NCBI RefSeq assembly: GCF_029633865.1 | Contig: NC_079213.1 | Span: 86,960,293-87,024,292 of the forward strand | Source: Lampris incognitus | Lineage: Eukaryota; Chordata; Actinopteri; Lampriformes; Lampridae | Direction: 5' to 3' | Length of the DNA: 64,000 nt | Part shown: positions 42,530-54,100 of the stretch, piece by piece | How positions within the stretch are numbered: position 1 is the first letter of the stretch | How the letters are laid out: every line of letters begins with the position of its first letter | Position numbers and translations under genes: made by a program | Notes under the pieces: generated by a model | What the model was told of the DNA's origin: nothing | Databases searched by the model: none | Seen by the model: only the letters and a program-made list of their open reading frames with translations

Positions 42530-42727
42530 TATGATACATTCTCATTTCATCTCATCTCATCTCATCATCCGCCGCTTCTCCGGGTCGGTCGGTTCACGCT
42601 GGCAGCAAGCTAAATAGGGCACGCCAGACGTCCCTCTCCCCAGCAACGCCCTCCAGCTCCTCCTGGGGGATCCCAAGACTTTTCCAGGCCAGATGGGACA
42701 TGTAGTCCCTCCAGCGATATGTGTAAT
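42530..42727 (-). repeat. LINE-like repeat fragment
   Basis: (CTCAT)n, then CCGCCGCTTCTCCGGGTCGG and TCCTCCTGGGGGATCCCAAG, a pattern seen in many fish LINE 3' regions (reverse orientation). Confidence 0.5.
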
Positions 42728-43310
42728 GTAGCGTGCACAGATCACTAGACACGTTAGCCCTTGGCTAACGGGCCAGACCCTTTAGTAGACTGGTTAACGT
42801 TGTCGCTCGCGGTGCAGGAGATATGGGTTCGCGTCCCGGCTGTGGCGGTTCCCGCGGCTGCCCCCCAAATTTGCTGCACCGGTGTCAGAAGTGGGCACCA
42901 ATGCTGCGAATTTGGGGGGAGGGGGGTAGCCCGGGAACCGCCACAGCCGGGAAGCGAACCCGTGTCTCCTGCACCACAGGCGACAACGTTAACCAGTCGA
43001 CTAAAGGGTCCGATCGGGTCTACTAATTCGTGTACGTTACACTACTATCCCCCCTCCTTCGGGAAACGCGTCCCCGCGCTTCAGCATATCAGCTCCCTCA
43101 CGCCTCTGGGCGCGCGCACTTCTGATGACCTCACGGTCTCACCATCCTACTGACACCAATGCAGCGAATTCCGGGGGGGTAGCCCGGGACCGCCACAGCC
43201 GGGACGCGAACCCGTATTTCCCGCACCGCAGGCGACAACGTTAACCAGTCGACTAAAGGGTTCGACATGTTAGCCAAGGACCAACGTGTCTACTTATTCG
43301 TGTACGTTAC
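42728..43310. mobile_element. Inverted pair plus third copy of tRNA-headed SINE family
   Basis: Copy 1 (about 42740-42860, +) has GTTCGCGTCCCGGCTGTGGC. Copy 2 (about 42920-43050, -) has the complement GCCACAGCCGGGAAGCGAAC. Copy 3 (about 43155-43310, -) has GCCACAGCCGGGACGCGAAC. Copies 1 and 2 form inverted arms around about 70 bp. Confidence 0.75.
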
Positions 43311-43361
43311 AATATGTTACGTGATGTTATGTTACCTTATGTTATGTTGTGTTATGATGCT

Positions 43362-43565
43362 GGGATAACCCAGGTAGCGTTCGAGCGGAGCGTCTCTACT
43401 CTGAAATTCATCAAGAGTAGACTCAGGAGCACTCTGTCTCCACAACACCTGGGGGCGTTTATGCTCATGGCTACTGAGCGAGACGCTTTAATGACCCTGG
43501 ACTGTGACCTGGTTATAGATGGCGTTGCTGAGAGAAGTGAGCTGCTGCAGGAATTGTTAATTTTG
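43362..43565 (+). pseudogene. hAT-type transposase C-terminal remnant
   Basis: The frame reads VAFERSVSTLKFIKSRLRST and LGAFMLMATERDALMTLDCD, like the hAT dimerisation region (ERSFSxLKxIKxxLRSTM) found in domesticated hAT/ZBED-type proteins. The frame is short and the rest is missing. Confidence 0.6.
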
Positions 43566-43677
43566 TGTGGGGGGTGGTGGTGTATGGGGGGTGGGGGGGT
43601 GGGCCTGTCTGAGTCAAAAAGTCCAGGGCCATTTTTCATTCCCAGTCTGCCCCTGGCACATACAGTGTGTACATGAA

Positions 43678-43678
<1 letters not shown>

Positions 43679-43726
<48 letters not shown>
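43679..43726. repeat. (CA)n microsatellite
   Basis: About 23 units in the lipg-lpl intergenic region. Confidence 0.95.
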
Positions 43727-43730
<4 letters not shown>

Positions 43731-44030
43731 TGCTCAAACTAAACATGCACACACATAAGAACAGAACAATGCACACAAAGTAAAACACCAACACATATCC
43801 AAGCACACATACATAAAAACACGTTGTGCCCCCTAATACAAACACATAAACACAAAACATGCTGGGTATGAGGCCAAAAATACTTGCCATCAAGGGACCC
43901 CGTGTTCAGTCAGGGTAGTGCACAGATGTAATGTGTCTGGTTCGATGATACTTGGCTAGCACCATAGACCCAACATGCATACACATAAACACTAAACATT
44001 CAAGCACACGCATGCATGCACACCCATCAA

Positions 44031-44033
<3 letters not shown>

Positions 44034-44090
<57 letters not shown>
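44034..44090. repeat. (CA)n microsatellite
   Basis: About 27 units; CA-rich flanks continue to about 44150. Confidence 0.95.
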
Positions 44091-44093
<3 letters not shown>

Positions 44094-44454
44094 GACACAT
44101 GCGCATACACAAATACACACACACACATACACGAAGACACACACACATCCTGCTCCCCAGCTGACGTTGTCACTGCAGCAGCTGTTCAGCTGGCTTGACT
44201 GTGGTGTTGCTTTTCTGAGAACATGACAGTATTTTCTCACAGATGCAGTCCATCTTTCTGTTGCTGTGAATCCATTGTCTTTGCTCACGTAGGACAATGG
44301 TCAGGGGTCGTGGCTTACTTTGTTTTTGGGATGTAAGCACATTGTAGAACTCTGCTGCAGACATTTGCTGATGGCAGATAATACAATGACAATAATATAA
44401 TACAATGACAATAATGGCAATAAGGATATAAAACTACATTTGTGCGATTAAAAT

Positions 44455-45000
44455 GGTCATTATCGGCTGTCTGGGTGACGTGGCAGTCTTTTCCATTGGC
44501 TGTGTCTGCGGGTGGGAAGCTGGATGTGGGTATGTGTCCTGGTCGCCGCACTAGTGCCTCCTCTGGTCGGTCGGGGCGCCTGTTCAGGGGAGGGGGAACT
44601 GGGGGGAATAGCGTGATCCTCCTACGTGCTACGTCCCCCTGGTGAAACTCCTCACTGTCAGGTGAAAAGAAGCGGCTGGTGACTCCACATGTATCGGAGG
44701 AAGCATGTGGTAGTCTACAGCTCCCCGGGTTAGCTGAGAGGGCAGCAACCAGGACAGCTCACAAGAGTGGGGTAATTGGGCGGATACAATTGGGGAGAAA
44801 AAGGGGGGGAGGAAATCCCCCTGGTGAAACTCCTCACTGTCAGGTGAAATGAAGCGGCTGGCGACTCCACATGTATCGAAGGAGGCATGTGGTAGTCTGC
44901 AGCCCTCCCCAGATCGGCAGAGGGGTGGAGCAGCGACAGAGACGGCTCAGAAGAGTGGGATAATTGGCCGAATACAATTGTAGAGAAAAAGAGGTGAAAA
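44455..45000 (+). mobile_element. Long tRNA-headed SINE with duplicated 3' half
   Basis: Same family as 54312-54755. The block GGTGAAACTCCTCACTGTCA…GATACAATTG occurs twice in tandem (about 44640-44810 and 44820-44990). Confidence 0.75.
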
Positions 45001-45009
45001 AGTCAACAA

Positions 45010-46700
45010 CAAAAAAAGGTCATTGTCAGATCGTTCACTGCTTACTTTGTCTGATATGATTTAACTAAGCTATTTCAAGTGTAGATGTGGAAAAACAAGA
45101 TTTTTGTGGTAAAGGCCTTCTCCAGGGCTACATTTACTCTGATGCCGTGAGAGTACCATAACAGTAGACATGTTTCAGTGTGGCTCAGAGATATTCCCAG
45201 GAACAAATATGTTATGTAAAACCTACAGTGTAGTGTTTTTTTTCCCAATCACTTCATATCTAGATCCAGACTCCAGTTTCACAGGCAGATTAGCAGTGGC
45301 TACAACGTACTTCTTACAAATCTTTCTTGCTGGGTCAACAAACCCTTCGTCCACCACCAACACAAAGTCATGAGGGGATGTTTCCCAAATGAGAAAGAAG
45401 GAATAGGTCTAAATTCCCAAAATTAACTCTCCTGTGGTTTTTTTTCTCTCAAATTCTTCTCAATTTACACAGTCGTTCTTTATTCACATATCACTTTTCT
45501 ACCATAGGTGGTCACTTTCACTACGTCATGTTGTTATATCCATTGTCAGGGTGGTCTGACTCCGACCTCTGTGCTCCTCTCTATCGGTGGCTTGTAGGAA
45601 TTCCAGTGTATGCCGGATTCATGCTGAGCCAACCTTTAAGACTATTGTTAAAACTATGGCCCAATGTGACATAATGTTATTTCTTTTACAGCTTTTATAA
45701 ATAACAAAATTCTGATCATGCTTCAATTTCCAATCCCAGGCCATTACCTTGTTTTGTACCTTGTGATGAATAGGCTTCGATCCTACAACAGAATTCCTTC
45801 CAGAAACAGCCCCCCCCCCACCCCTACCCCGGCGCAGTTTCAAAATGACCGCTGAATTAGTTGCTTTACTGGCATGAAAATGGAAAGGCCTTAAGATTTA
45901 ATTGTCAAACCATAGTTCACTTCAGCAAATTAGTCTAAACGGCAGGTGCTGCTCAACGTCTTTCCTTTCTGACACCGTTGTGGAGGTCTCCATTGGGAAA
46001 TTGTGTGAAAACTCGGGGAACTGGAAGTGCAAAGGTATTTGTTGTCTCTGTCATATGTACATTCAGTTCAGTGTTGCATAACCGGTGAATTCCTATTATG
46101 AGAACGTTAGACACGAGATATACAAGGAGGTCTGGTGTCGGCTGGCCCACAAAGGTCTCTCTGTGCTTGACAAGCAGGGCTTCTCTTCCATGATACTGAG
46201 CTATTTCAGGAATTTAACAAGGAGAGGTAGATTCTCCCAATACATGTGCCAAAAACAGTAATGTATGACAAGGCATTGTGTCTCCTGAAAGGTACTATCT
46301 AAACTGCGTATGCCTCCATAGAAGTGAAGGCACTGTATGAAGTAACTGGATCCCTCCTGGGTCACTTTTGACTTTAGGACTTCCTTCTTTTTTTTATGTC
46401 AATAACTCACTAACAGGCAAAATTCTTCCTTAAAAACTATTCTTCTGCACAAACAACGGTATTAACCTGGCCTCCTATAACACACTTACACATGCTTATG
46501 GTACAATTTCAAAGAGTAAGCTACAAAATTTCACAAAGTAGGTGGTGACTAAAGAAAGCCAATGTTGTGGTGACTATCGATGAGTTAGCATGAAAGCTCT
46601 ATGAAGTGTTCATCAAGCTCCAAACACAAGCAAGGAGCGACTTTTCAAGAGTACTTGAATGAATTGTGTTAATGCAACTTGAGTAGTCAGGGATATCAGG
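45010..46700. other. Intergenic region left of lpl 3' end
   Basis: No gene, RNA or clear repeat recognised; contains a short poly-C run near 45811-45819. Confidence 0.5.
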
Positions 46701-46704
46701 ATGT

Positions 46705-47967
46705 GCGAAGTAGCAATTTATTAAAAAATCACGTTTCTTAATGTACAGTGCACCGCACTTTAGTTTATGGAAGTAAATACGCTCAACAGCTAGCTTAAAT
46801 CTGACAAAGAGCCTTGAGCATAAAATCACAAAAAGCTTCATCTATAAAAACACGCAATGAAAACCTGCCAAAATATATTACAGCTTGATATACAAATATA
46901 TACACGTACATTCAATAAATAGAAGATGACATAATCCTGGGATGTAATATAGCCGTTACGCAGAACAGTCAGATTCCAATAATTCACATATTTATTTTCA
47001 GCAATTCTTGTAATGTTTGACCTTTCAAAAACAAGGGCATCTCTTATAGAAATGTGCATTAACAATGAGGTAAACCATTTCAGATATTTTTTACCCTTTC
47101 ATGAAATTATCAGAGCATTTAGCCAAGAGTGTTTAGTGAAGAACATTATTTCTTTACAGTCAGGGGGCCAAATTTCAAAAACGAGCAAAAGCACAGGAAG
47201 CAGGACCTGGCTGGACTGGAGGGCACGTATGTGGGGGATCAAATTGTCAGCGGGGGCAGGGGGCCTTTTAAAGTGACCAGTGCCGAACACAATAAAAAAA
47301 TGCGATCAAAGCACAAGTGAGGATTCAAGAGAACTGACATCAACATGACTCGTTCAAATACACATAATACTGATTGAAAAAAGCTATTTACAAGGATCAC
47401 TGTGATACTCCATTCAGTAAAAAGTAACAACATCTTTGGTCCCTGTTGATTGTTGGCAGTTAATGGTTAGGAAAAGATATTAGAGATGAAATACACAAAG
47501 GATGTTTCTAAATCATGCCGATCACTCTGGATCATTTATAATTATCTAATAATCAACCAAGTTCACAGAGGCAAACAAAAGACAATTAGATCTTATCAAG
47601 GGTTCGAAAGTCATCTAAATCTGCATAAACAACACACACACATATATATATATATTTATAAGCATACACAAATGATTACAAAGATGTGCAGCAAACAGTA
47701 CTCCAAGATGGAAATGACCAACTGTCTGTGCATCACGACGGCAGAACAGAACTTGTAAAATCTTTCCAGGAACACAGCTTAACAGAGGACAGGAGGTGAA
47801 ATAAAAGGATGACCAATTGCCAACACTGAGGCTGAAGGTGTGAAGGATGAACATGGGCTGGAGGAAATGAGCAGACTGATGCCATGCGCAGTTTCTGGCA
47901 AAGGTGTTCCTAGGATTTGCTTTGGTTTTGAGTGCGAGGTGAGAATGACAGGCGTCGATATTAAACT
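46705..47967 (-). other. lpl: Predicted 3' UTR of lpl
   Basis: No coding signal is seen. A - strand AATAAA (TTTATT on +, 46717-46722) may end the transcript near 46705. There is a short (TA)n and CA tract near 47635-47655. Confidence 0.4.
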
Positions 47968-48019
47968 TCACGCCTCGTTTTGCCCAAAGAGACTGCCCTG
48001 CATCTTCAGCTTGAGCATC
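47968..48019 (-). CDS. lpl: lpl exon 10: last 17 codons (tentative)
   Basis: After acceptor TTTTTCTTGACAG the frame continues [17 protein letters not shown] to TGA at 47970-47968. Splice signals and phase are good; the stop could instead be the TGA at 48953-48951. Confidence 0.6.
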
Positions 48020-48210
48020 CTGTCAAGAAAAAGTGGCAAAAGAGCAAAGCTTAAGGGTTGCATTTACCTTCTGACAATACACAACATCCATCCATCCATT
48101 ATCCAAGCCGCTTATCCAAATTTGGTTCACGGGATGCTGGAGCCTCTCCCAGCAGTCATTGGGCGGTAGGTGGGGAGACACCCAGGAAAGGCTGCCAGTC
48201 CATCACAGGG

Positions 48211-48252
<42 letters not shown>

Positions 48253-49643
48253 CACACCTAGGGATAATTTAGTATGGCCGATTCACCTGACCTACATGTC
48301 TTTGGACTGTGGGAGGAAACCGGATCACCAGTGGCGCCCGCCAGGGGTGGCCACGGCCACCCTGATACTATCCCTGGCCCCCCCGCTGGCTCCCCCAGCC
48401 ACGAGTCGCATATGCAGAATATGCTTCTGATTATGCATAATATGCTTCTATCTGATATTTTGCATTAGGTGCTGTTCATTTCAATCAATAATGTATATTT
48501 TTCTTAACTCTCATATTGACAGTTTTCAACTAGGCTATACAGTATACTACAACAGCATCATAGAATTCCCAAAATTCAGTCATGGCTTTTGGTTTTGGTG
48601 TGCCACCCCAAGATTTTCAGTGGCCCCATTTGGCCACCCTTATGAAAAATTTCTGGGGGCGCCACTGCGGATCACCCAGAGGAAACCCACGCAGACATGG
48701 GGAGAACAAGTAAACTCCACAGAGAGGATGGCCTGGGACGACCCCCAAGGATGGACAACCCCGGGGTTCGAACCCAGGACCTGCTTGCTGGGAGGCGACT
48801 GTGCTAACCACTGCGCCACTGTGTTGCCACAATATTCAACAGTGCCTCCTAAATCTCATTTCTGTATCAGTGCATGATGTGGCCCAGTCTTATCAGCGTT
48901 TACAAATGTGTTTGTCTGATGAAAAATTGCAGGAATTGGTACCCATCCACTCACAGTTTTTCTTTGCGGTTCATGTTGTCCTCTTTTGACTTGACAAAGA
49001 CCGCATCTTCTCCTCCTCTGATGAGGTAGGCAAACTCTCCATCCTTAGGACTGAAGATCACCCTGGAATCACATGAGAAACTGAAACAGTCATCGCTAAT
49101 AAAGTAAAATTTTAAAAAAAACAACAACAACAAACATCTTACAGCATTTTGAATAAACTTTTCCAGCTCCCTTCTGAATGGCAAAGGATCACTGTGCTCC
49201 TGAAAGAACTTCTATTCTATTCTTTTCTGTTCTGTCAGAGAGGGAAGGCTGTGACATGGAAATGGAGGCACCTACTTGGACTGGGTCTCCCCAGATTTGA
49301 TGCGCAGTTTGCGGATGTGGAACTTGTTGCTACCCCACCAGTCTGTCCAGCTGAAAATGGCATCTTTCTCCCAGCGGAACTTCACTATCATCAGGTCTCC
49401 GATGTCCATGTCAGTGGTGAGCAGGAAGGACACAGTACTGTTGCTGTTCAAAGCTCGTCTGCAGGGAGCGGCGGGTGGAATAGTGGAATTTAACATACAA
49501 AAGCCTTGATGATGGACAGAAGCATTCAAACTGAATTTACATGTGTGCACATGCATGAGTACGTCTTCAATCAGGTGGTTGTCTGTGTCTAGTTGTTGTG
49601 TGTATATTTTTTCTGAGCATGTCTACATATTCAACTGAATGTG

Positions 49644-49716
<73 letters not shown>

Positions 49717-51104
49717 TGTGATTTTGACATGGCTGTTAATCAGACCATACTTTTTCATGTACATACATGGTGAAATCAATGTCCTCCTTCTCTCCATGGG
49801 TTCCATACAGAGAAATCTTCAGTGGCTGCTCCGTGAAGCTCAGCTTCTCATTACTAAAGAAATGGACCTTTACTTGGTAGTGGAAAACTGAAAGTGAAAG
49901 ATACACAGATAAACAGACAGATACAGAGAAACACAGACAAACATAATAAACACATGGCCAGTTGCACAGTAAGCTAGTTTGTTTCAGTTCATCTGTCACA
50001 GAGGAAACCCTTCTTGACAAAGCCATTATCAGGATTTTGATCTGAGTCTTCGCTATGGTCCTTCCACAAAAAAAAAAAGTAATTTTTCTTTTTTTGGGGA
50101 GGGGGATTTTCACCCTTCCACCCCCCCAATTGTATCCAGCCAATTACCCCACTCTTCTGAGTCATCCTGGACACTGCTCCACCCCCTCTGCTGACCCGAG
50201 GAGGGCTGTAGACTACAACATGCCTCCTCTGATACATGTGGAGTCACCAGCTGTTTCTTTTCACCTGACAGTGAGGAGTTTCGCCAGGGAGATGTAGCAC
50301 GTGGGAGGATCACGCTATTCCCCCCAGTTCCCCTTCCCCCCTGAACAGGCGCCCCGACCGACCAGAGGAGGCACTAGTGCAGCGACCAGGACACATACCC
50401 ACATCCAGCTTCCCACCCGCAGACACAGCCAATTGTGTCTGTAGGGACCCTCGACCAATCCCTGTGTTGGTAGGCAACGGACTAGACTGCTATGCTACCT
50501 GGACGCTCCCCCAAAAAGTAATCTTCCCATGACTTATCACTGCAGTGATCATTAGTTTGTCTTTAAACCCTTATATAATCTTGTCATCCCTATACCCTGC
50601 CCCGACCACAGCTCAGCGCTGCTTACTGCGACCCTCTCTAAATACCTAGTTATTGAATGCAATTCAAGGACTTATTCATTTGCTCATTTTCTTAAACTTG
50701 TCCCCTTACTCAATAACATACCCTACTATGGCGATGTCCATGCCAAGTTACTACCAGAGGCGTGTGCTTCAGCCACTTTCTACTGTTAACACTGTGCACT
50801 GGTGTCAAACGGCAATTTCAAACAAACCTGTGGAGTGGCTCAACAGTATTCAGTAACTTTCCATGGACAATCAGTCATGTGCACCATTACCTAACCTTCC
50901 CCCTATCCTCTGCCAATGTGTGTATGGGACACAGGCTTATTTTATAGATAGTCTTATTTAGTTTTGTATACCAGCAATGATCTTGTGGATATGGGTGGTA
51001 TTTGTCTTTATGTGTGTGTGTGTGTGCGGGGGGGGGGGGGGGTTCTGCACATTTACATGTTGTATGTGCATACATGCCTGCAGTTATTTGTTATTGTTAA
51101 TGAG

Positions 51105-51181
<77 letters not shown>

Positions 51182-54100
51182 GAGGTCTAGTAATTGTACT
51201 GACATAACTTGCACAGGTTGTTCTGTTTTAACCAAAGCCTACCTCTAAGTACCTGCTAGTACAATTACGACATTCAAGCACAGTAGCTCGTACATGCAGG
51301 ACTATTCAGTAATCCTGCAAAAAGGGCATGACAACAGACTTACCTGCCATGGCTAAACTACCACTTATTTGCTCTATCTGGCTCTCTGCATTGCTTGCAT
51401 ATCACAGGACACATTCCACTCCACATAAACTTCAATTCCCCCCCCCACCATGTTAAATCAAGTGCATCTGCTGCCAACTCCTCACATCACGTGGTGTGTA
51501 TTTACCTTTATAGGGCATCATCTTGCCGGTCTTGAGGTACATCTTGGTGGTGCTGCGGGTGGAGCGGATCTTGTTGATGTTGTAGCCCACCTTATTGCAG
51601 CGGTTCTTGCGACAGCTGAGACACAGGCCCTTGTTGAAGGCCTCCTTGGTGCCACAGCGGTAGGCCATGCTCTGCTGTTCCTTGTACAGTAGTGAGTCGA
51701 TGAACAGGTGAATGGAGCGCTCGTGGGAACATTTGACAATCTGGTCCATATCTTCAGTGGGACATGGGACAATGTCGGTGTGAATACAAAGCAAGGCAAT
51801 AAAACGTCTTGGATTCTGTGAACTGCTCTCAGATGATGATGTCAACCACATAGTGAAATGATAAAGAATAAAAACTATGGTGGTGATTGTCACCATTTAT
51901 GAAGTCACATGTAGGATCAAATACCCCAGGAAATCTCTTATCTTTCTTCCTGTTTTGTGCCTATGTAGAGGAAAATTCTCTTGTAGTATCTCTTCCCTTT
52001 CAGTGGCGACTACTTCCATACTGCTGTTCCCCTTTGCCCAGCTCAGCCCGGTTAAAGGTAGCTATGAGTGAGTAAATCCAAAAAACTGAAGCATGGCTCT
52101 CTCTTAAAAACTATGTGTGGCATGTTTAGCCTGCAGCATAAAGACCATGCATCACATATGGCGAGCATTACATAACTGCGTCTGTTGTGATTGGAGGCAA
52201 GCACCTCTAAATCACACCTCTGGAAGCTTTTATGGAGGCACGGTGTTGACATCATGATAATCTCAAATGAATCCATCTGCAAATAAATTTACAACATTGT
52301 AATCTCAGATATTTCTGCCTAATGTGAGAAGAGATGCATATTTACAGCCCAGTGCATCATACTGAAAAGGCGAGGGAAGAATAACTTACCGAGGCGTTTT
52401 ACAACTCTGGCAATAAAACCTCCTCATCTTTCAATTACCGCATTTAGAGTCCACATGATAGCAAGACGATATCCCAAAATACACAGAGTAACTATGTGTT
52501 AGTCTGGTAGCACCCAGTGTTTAATCTACAGCGCTGTAGCTCAACAGACCACAGTGCAATCAAGCTAACGCTGAAATAATAAGCTCGGCTCATGGTTTAT
52601 TAGATGGGAGGGGACATTCAAACCAGAGACACAGTGAACAACGAGAACAAACAGAAGTGAGTGTGAGCGGGACGTACGCTGGAGGCCTTTGATGCCGGCC
52701 GCTGCAATCCCCAGCAGGGTGTTCTGGATGTCGCAGCCGGGCTGGAAAGTGCCTCCGTTGGGGTAGATGTCCACGTGTCCCACGGGCCTCTGGATGCCGA
52801 TGCTGCGGTCTGGAGAGCCCCTAGTGTTGGTGTGAAGGACATCCACGAACTGGGCATCATCTGGGGAGAGCGTGCTCTGGCTGTCTGCGTGCTCGAAGGT
52901 GGGGCCGGCAGGATCCAGACCTGAAGAGGAGTGATGGTTGAATTTGATGTATGCCTCTGTCTCAATGTTTATTGACTGCATTTGTCTGTGGACTCCTGGT
53001 GGAGCACCCTAACTGGTGCCAGGAGACATCCAGGTGAAGTAGAGTGAGTGAATCAAAAAAAAAAAGTGGTCTTATTCGCCGAGTCAGTTAGCACATTGCT
53101 GGGAAAGACCATCTTATTAAGATATTTTATCTTGTTTTAACTCTCATAGTGCTAATTTGAAGATATGGCTCATAAAATGTTCTTGCTCGTTTCGAGAAAG
53201 TGCACTTGTTTCACGATAATAGGACATGTTTTAAGACATTTACTCTAAAAAAAAGAAAGATTTTCTTAAATCAAGTTTCTTATTTTAAGATTTCTTTTCC
53301 ATCCATCCACCCATCCATTCACTATCTGAACTGCTTATTCTGCTCTCAGGGTCACGGGGATCCTGGAGCCTATCCCAGCAGTCATTGGGTGGCAGGCGGG
53401 GAGACACCCTGCACAGGCTGCCAAAAATCCATATAACAAGTCCTGTTATCACGAAACATGTACACTTCTATGAAACAAGCAACATTATCTGCTAGTGGGG
53501 TGAGAAAATTTACCAGCCAAATCTTGAAATAAACTTAAGTAATAAGACTTAAAACAAGATTGTCTTTTTCTTTTCTTTTGCAGTGTACATCATAAAGAAC
53601 AATATCTATGGATATCTAAAATGAGATTAACTAAGGTGAGAGTGACTTCACATTCCCCATGGCTGCTGTCAGCAATGCCACTTTGAACACACAGTGGATA
53701 AATGGAGGAGAGACACGGGGAGGATCCATCCTAACAGATCACCTCTTGGACACCTATAGATTGCCTCTTCTATAATACAGTAGAAGAAAACGTGAGAGCA
53801 TGTGCTCGGTTGGGCCTCTCTGTGCAGCTGAAGCTAAGCCAGGAGCTACACAATGACTCTTAATGATCTGCTGCTCGTCAGCACCGCCGCTGATCCCAGT
53901 AAACACACTGTTATTCTTGGCAGGCTGGAGAGATTTCAGAGCTGGATAAACGTGGTAGTGACAATCAGGGTTTGGACCCTCTGGCTGGCCCTTAACCAGT
54001 TGCATGCGGGAACATAATAGGGCCAAGAATGCTGAGAGATTATGTGTCGGCGTGTTGGGTGCCTTTAACAAGCGGGGCGGTGAGGACAGAATACAACATA

